In this document: one piece after another, positions 6,862-10,216 of the stretch
Numbering within the stretch: position 1 is the first letter of the stretch
How the letters are laid out: each line of letters begins with the position of its first letter
From: Rhodothermia bacterium
GTDB taxonomy: Bacteria > Bacteroidota > Rhodothermia > Rhodothermales > JABDKH01
Direction of reading: 5' to 3'
NCBI GenBank assembly: GCA_018679295.1
Contig: JAHHLP010000216.1
Location: 1-10,216 of the forward strand
DNA: 10,216 nucleotides
Notes under the pieces: generated by a model
The model's input: the letters and a program-made list of their open reading frames with translations, nothing else
The model's database searches: none
What the model was told of the DNA's origin: nothing
Made by a program: the position numbers and the translations under genes

Positions 6862-8106
6862 GTGGTTGATCGAATATCACCGGCGGAAGTCACGTTCCAG
6901 TACAAGCGTAGACAGGGTTTGAGAATATCGATTATCGGAGCGGGTTCGGTTGGATCCGCGGTTGCGCGACACCTGGCCAGGCACGAGGAGGTTCGTGAGA
7001 TCCTCGTCTGCGATGCCGGATCGCGCATGCTGAAAGGGCTTCACGAAACGGTCAAGAGCGACAAGGTTCGCTCCTACCAGGTTGATGGCCGCGACGAAAG
7101 CGTACTAAAGCCTATTGTGCAAGGAAGTAACTGCATCATTGGTTGTGCTTCACCGACTATCAATCCGGGCCTCGCCAGGATGAGCGTTGAAGTCGGATCC
7201 CATTTCTGCGACCTCGGTGGCAACGATGATCTTGTCAGGGAGGAACTGGGGCTCGGAGATGCGGCGAGAGACCGGGGAGTCTGGATCGTCCCTAGCTGCG
7301 GCTTGGCGCCCGGCCTTATTAACATGCTCTGCCTGCTCGGCGTCGATCAGTTCGACGAGGTTGTCTCTGCCAGCCTTCGCGTTGGCGACGTGCCAATCGA
7401 GCCTGAGCCACCGTTCAACTTCAGGCTCAGCGTCTCCGCCCGTAAGCTGATAGACGATTACACCATGCCAGCGTTTGAGATCGCCGATGGAGAAGTCCGC
7501 CAAATCGCGCCGCTGACAAACCTCGAAGAGATCCGGTTCCGGGAGCCCTTTGGCAACATGGAGGCTTTCACCACAGCAGGCTCGCTTGTCACCTTGGCAG
7601 ACCGGCTCTCGGGGAGGGTCAGAAACCTCGACATGAAGACAATCCGCTGGCCGGGACATGCACACCAAATGCGGTTTCTGCTCGGCCTTGGCTTCGGAGA
7701 GAAAAAGATCATCGACGTCAGGACGCATCTGACCTATAACGATGTTCTGGTTCGACGAATGCAGAGAATTCTAGGCGGCGATTACGCCGACGTAGTGCTT
7801 CTCAGATGCGCGATCTTCGGAAAGAAGGATGGGGTCGAAAAGACGCTGATCTACGAGATGATTGATCGCCACGGAGGAGTCGATGGATTGAGCGCGATGC
7901 AGCGGTGCACCAGCGTACCGATCGCTATCGTGGCGCGCATGCTGGCCGCGGGCGAAGTTCCAGGGGGCGGCGCGGACGCCATGGAGGTAGCGATGCCCGG
8001 CACGGCCGTTTACGAGGAACTCAAGCAGTGCGGACTGGAGATCACAGACACTTGGCACGACGGAGAAAGGTCAGTCACCGAGGAGGTCGCCGCAACGGCC
8101 GCCTGA
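6862..8106 (+). CDS. Saccharopine dehydrogenase-like NAD(P)-dependent oxidoreductase
   Basis: A 414-residue protein with an N-terminal Rossmann fold: the strand RISIIGAGSVG carries GxGxxG at G26-G28-G31, followed by an acidic residue at the end of beta-2 (ILVCDAGS, D51). The motif PSCGLAPGLINML (144-156) marks the saccharopine dehydrogenase/lysine 6-dehydrogenase family, where the C-terminal domain (about 150-360) forms the substrate site. Close relatives act on lysine, saccharopine or carboxynorspermidine; I cannot tell which applies here. The reported start is a GTG at 6862. A TTG at 6919 would place the Rossmann strand right at the N-terminus (RISIIGAG), as is usual in the family; neither start has a convincing ribosome binding site. 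It lies 37 bases after the permease gene and ends 12 bases before the convergent SDR gene. Confidence 0.85.
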   Translation: MVDRISPAEVTFQYKRRQGLRISIIGAGSVGSAVARHLARHEEVREILVCDAGSRMLKGLHETVKSDKVRSYQVDGRDESVLKPIVQGSNCIIGCASPTINPGLARMSVEVGSHFCDLGGNDDLVREELGLGDAARDRGVWIVPSCGLAPGLINMLCLLGVDQFDEVVSASLRVGDVPIEPEPPFNFRLSVSARKLIDDYTMPAFEIADGEVRQIAPLTNLEEIRFREPFGNMEAFTTAGSLVTLADRLSGRVRNLDMKTIRWPGHAHQMRFLLGLGFGEKKIIDVRTHLTYNDVLVRRMQRILGGDYADVVLLRCAIFGKKDGVEKTLIYEMIDRHGGVDGLSAMQRCTSVPIAIVARMLAAGEVPGGGADAMEVAMPGTAVYEELKQCGLEITDTWHDGERSVTEEVAATAA

Positions 8107-8118
8107 TCGGTGGCGGCG

Positions 8119-8793
8119 CTAACCTGAGCCATAAGCCCGAACCGTAGCACCGTCTAGACTCGGACCGTGGTTGGTCAGGTAGACCACCAGTGAAACCACC
8201 TCCGATGCTTGGACGCCATCACCTTCCTCTTCGAAGAGAATGGTTGATGGAGCAATCGCGTGGGCCGTGATGCCGCTGGACGCGTGCTCATCTGCCACCG
8301 CCTCCACAAGTCGTATGATTCCTGCCTTCGCAGCCGAGTACGCCGCCTGACCACCTACCCCGCGATCAGCACCCTGTCGCGAAGTAATCGCGATGAGTGT
8401 ACCTCCATCGCCCATATGCCTGACCGCTTCCCGGAAGCATAAAAAGGCGGATGTGAGATTGACGGACATCATCTTCTCCCAAGAGGAAAGTCGTGTTTTC
8501 GCGAACACTTCCTGGCCCCACATACCCACCGTATGAATGACTGCATCGAGTCCGCCGAGTTCGTCATGGAGTTCCTCAAACGCGGTGACCACAGAGTCCT
8601 CGTCGGTCACGTCCGCAATCTTTACGAGAGCTGTTGTTTCGGCGGAGGGAACCCGAGCAGCCTCTTCGTCCGAGATAACGATGGCGGCTACATTTGCACC
8701 GTCGTCAAGAAAACGACGAACCAGTTTGCTTCCCAGCCGGCCGCCACCTCCTGTTACGACGACTCTTTGGGCGTCAGAACGGTCCTTGATCAT
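8119..8793 (-). CDS. Short-chain dehydrogenase/reductase (SDR) family oxidoreductase
   Basis: With the ATG at 8793 the protein has 224 residues and one SDR Rossmann domain. The cofactor loop reads TGGGGRLG (14-21), where Arg19 replaces the second Gly of TGxxxGxG, as in pteridine-reductase-like members. The acidic ADVTDED segment (60-66) is conserved, and the catalytic set is N112, S128, Y142 and K146 (YSAAK). The usual NNAG is replaced by HTVG (87-90). The C-terminus ends soon after the IAPSTI segment (PG motif replaced by PS), making the protein shorter than the usual 245-250 residues. The substrate cannot be predicted. A TTG at 8814 would add seven residues. The gene converges on the saccharopine dehydrogenase-like gene and diverges from the sprA-like gene. 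Confidence 0.88.
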   Translation of the reverse strand: MIKDRSDAQRVVVTGGGGRLGSKLVRRFLDDGANVAAIVISDEEAARVPSAETTALVKIADVTDEDSVVTAFEELHDELGGLDAVIHTVGMWGQEVFAKTRLSSWEKMMSVNLTSAFLCFREAVRHMGDGGTLIAITSRQGADRGVGGQAAYSAAKAGIIRLVEAVADEHASSGITAHAIAPSTILFEEEGDGVQASEVVSLVVYLTNHGPSLDGATVRAYGSG

Positions 8794-8822
8794 GTTGGAT
8801 ATCGAATCAATCAAACGGTTTA

Positions 8823-8830
8823 GAAATATA
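8823..8830 (-). promoter_or_regulatory. Candidate Bacteroidota-type -7 box for the SDR gene
   Basis: On the minus strand this reads TATATTTC, seven of eight positions of the Bacteroidota TAnnTTTG box. It lies 29 bases before the ATG at 8793. Transcription would then begin close to 8816, giving a very short leader. No convincing TTTG is found at the expected upstream distance, so the call is weak. Confidence 0.25.
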
Positions 8831-8914
8831 CTCCTTCGTCGAGACTACACTATGCCCTGGAGGAGTTCAAGAGCTTCCCTTCAGGGTGAGTGTCCGCGTA
8901 CCGAACCTTTGCTC

Positions 8915-8932
8915 AAGTGACCTGTATCACTT
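8915..8932. promoter_or_regulatory. CRP/FNR-type palindromic operator candidate
   Basis: AAGTGA (8915-8920) and TCACTT (8927-8932) are exact reverse complements separated by six bases (CCTGTA). The GTGA-N6-TCAC core is the classical spacing and core of CRP-family operators. It lies between the divergent SDR and sprA-like genes, 122 bases from the SDR ATG and 265 bases before the proposed sprA start. No regulator gene of this family is in the window, so the binding protein is inferred only from site shape. Confidence 0.4.
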
Positions 8933-8969
8933 TGCCGAAAACGACGTCTTGGGCTGCGTTTTGGCGTTT

Positions 8970-8975
8970 CATAAT
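8970..8975 (+). promoter_or_regulatory. Candidate -10 box upstream of the sprA-like gene
   Basis: CATAAT matches TATAAT at five of six positions. The best -35-like hexamer (TTGGGC, 8949-8954) is only 15 bases away and poor. If used, the start would be near 8982 and the palindrome at 8915-8932 would be centred about 58 bases upstream, close to the class I activator position. The implied leader would be about 215 bases. Confidence 0.2.
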
Positions 8976-9007
8976 CGATCGTCTTACCGTTAGCTTATCT
9001 GTCCGAG

Positions 9008-9028
9008 GCCGAACTGACGGGGTTCGGC
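9008..9028 (+). other. Small inverted repeat (hairpin) in the leader upstream of the sprA-like gene
   Basis: GCCGAAC (9008-9014) pairs perfectly with GTTCGGC (9022-9028) around a seven-base loop. No T-tract follows, so it is not a standard intrinsic terminator. The whole region 8794-9197 contains no recognisable gene: only this hairpin, the palindrome at 8915-8932 and weak promoter-like boxes were seen. Confidence 0.35.
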
Positions 9029-9197
9029 GACCAGTCTCCACAAATCCCAGATCCAACAGCGCGTATAGGCACTTCTAGCTACCACGTTACGCTTCGGTGA
9101 CACGGCCCTGTCAAGGCCGGTCGCCTCTTCCACAATAACACCCGTCGGCCTGATCGTGAAGTCAGGAACGTCGACATTCGATTTTCGCAGGACCGAA

Positions 9198-10216
9198 GTG
9201 CCCGCTGGTGGGCGTCGTGTAGCAGTGCTGTACGGCGTGATTCTATCTGTGTGCGGGACGCTCTTTTTCGCGGGCTCCGCAGCGGAACCATCACGCTTTG
9301 AAGAGAGCGCTTGGTACTTTGCACGGACCGATACAGACAGCGTCGTCGTCAATTCGTCGGGCCTTCAGGCAATTCGGGAGCGCGAGTCAGAAGCACGCCC
9401 CCTTCGCAGCCTTGCGAGAGCGGATACCGACTCCGTGAGGGTCACGGCAGACGAGGACGTACTTCGACGCGACCTCCGCTACCGGCGTGATTCCCTAGAC
9501 GTACGGGCCCCTGACTCTTCTCACGTCGACTCACTCTCCGCGCGCCCGTCCTCAGCCGATTCGCTCGGCCTGAGAGGAGTAGCCGCTGCGGACACGACGG
9601 ACTCGACAGCAGATACGCTGCGCGTCCTGCCTTTCGCCCCTCGATTGAAGCGCGACTCGCGGTCCGCCAGCCTGTTCGGCCGTAGTCGGCGACCGCTGCG
9701 ACCCAGGATCAGCTCCAACTGGAAGCACCAGGTAGAACTGGATACGACCTCCGGCCGATACATCGCGCGCGAGAGCGTTGCGGGTGGCGATGTTCGTGAG
9801 CCTCTGAGCCTCGATCGGCAGCGCTATCGGGATCGACGACTTAAGAAGGGTTTGAATCAAAATTGGACGGACCTGGTCGCCGTTAGAGAACGACAACGAC
9901 AGCAGCGTCGTCGCGGAGGACTAGGCTTCAACATAGTAGTACCGGGCGGACGACAAAGCGCATTCACGACCATATTCGGAAAGCCGGAGGTCGATCTCCG
10001 TGTAAACGGGCAGGCAGACATTCGCGCGGGATTCGATTATCGAAAGAGCGACCAGCAGGTATCCGTAACCGGAAAGGCGGCTCAGCTGGACCCCGACTTC
10101 AAGCAGGATCTCCGGCTCGGGATAACCGGGTCCATCGGTGACAAGATGCGCGTCGATGTCAACTACGACACGAACAACCAATTCGATTTTCAGAACCAGC
10201 TCAAGCTGCAGTACAC
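9198..10216 (+). CDS. sprA: SprA/Sov-type type IX secretion translocon protein, N-terminal part (truncated by the window)
   Basis: Frame 3 stays open to the end of the window, giving 339 residues of a larger protein. SprA (Sov in Porphyromonas) is the very large outer-membrane barrel through which type IX secretion cargo passes, also needed for gliding. The start chosen is a GTG with AGGA five bases upstream; it gives a signal peptide (PAGGRRVAVLYGVILSVCGT, then LFFAGSAA). A GTG at 9156 is the other option; the frame has a stop at 9066-9068. Residues about 45-150 are Asp/Ser/Thr/Arg-rich. Homology to SprA is clear from about 235 on: GLGFNIVVPGGRQSAFTTIF, EVDLRVNGQADIRAGFDY, then QLDPDFKQDLRLGITGSIGD and the strand RVDVNYDTNNQFDFQNQLKL, the repeated pattern of the SprA N-terminal region. 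Most of the gene lies beyond the right edge. Confidence 0.88.
   Translation, partial: MPAGGRRVAVLYGVILSVCGTLFFAGSAAEPSRFEESAWYFARTDTDSVVVNSSGLQAIRERESEARPLRSLARADTDSVRVTADEDVLRRDLRYRRDSLDVRAPDSSHVDSLSARPSSADSLGLRGVAAADTTDSTADTLRVLPFAPRLKRDSRSASLFGRSRRPLRPRISSNWKHQVELDTTSGRYIARESVAGGDVREPLSLDRQRYRDRRLKKGLNQNWTDLVAVRERQRQQRRRGGLGFNIVVPGGRQSAFTTIFGKPEVDLRVNGQADIRAGFDYRKSDQQVSVTGKAAQLDPDFKQDLRLGITGSIGDKMRVDVNYDTNNQFDFQNQLKLQY

Noticed and set aside
8852..8920. Small open frame of 22 codons upstream of the sprA-like gene
   Set aside because: No ribosome binding site and no recognisable peptide; it overlaps the palindromic operator candidate and is most likely chance.
8908..8934. TTTG and TCACTTTG as a Bacteroidota -33/-7 promoter pair
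   Set aside because: The spacer is 15 bases instead of about 19-21 and the -7 box lacks its TA start; the palindrome explains the bases better.

Overview
The window looks like chromosomal DNA from a bacterium of the Bacteroidota/Rhodothermota group. The best phylum signal is at the right edge: the N-terminal part of a SprA/Sov-type protein, the giant outer-membrane translocon of the type IX secretion system, which is known essentially only from this superphylum. A BatE-like TPR/SH3 protein at the left edge, ATG/GTG/TTG starts with few strong Shine-Dalgarno motifs, and a moderately GC-rich composition by eye fit a Rhodothermales-like member. I cannot name the species.

Layout. Bases 1-809 (+) hold the last codons of an unidentified gene overlapping a batE-like gene by ATGA, the probable end of a Bat (aerotolerance-type) operon. 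Bases 902-1684 (+) encode a type II thymidine kinase with an unusual disordered C-terminal tail. Bases 1837-5136 (+) form the widely conserved dnaX-ybaB-recR cluster: clamp-loader gamma/tau subunit, YbaB/EbfC nucleoid-associated protein, and recombination mediator RecR. A double-length ABC permease (5148-6824) follows recR after 11 bases, without its ATPase or binding protein. Next comes a saccharopine-dehydrogenase-like Rossmann oxidoreductase (6862-8106, +), convergent with a short-chain dehydrogenase (8119-8793, -) across a 12-base gap. A leader of about 400 bases separates that gene from the divergent sprA-like gene (9198 to the window end, +, truncated by the window).

Functionally the centre is DNA replication and repair (nucleotide salvage, clamp loading, recombination mediator), flanked by envelope functions (Bat protein, ABC permease, T9SS translocon) and two uncharacterised NAD(P)-dependent oxidoreductases. 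No RNA gene, mobile element, CRISPR array, phage gene or defence system was recognised. The points most worth a second look are a probable insertion of about 30 residues in the Toprim domain of RecR, low-complexity extensions in Tdk, DnaX and SprA, and a perfect CRP/FNR-spaced palindrome in the SDR-sprA intergenic region. I found no convincing novel multi-gene system.
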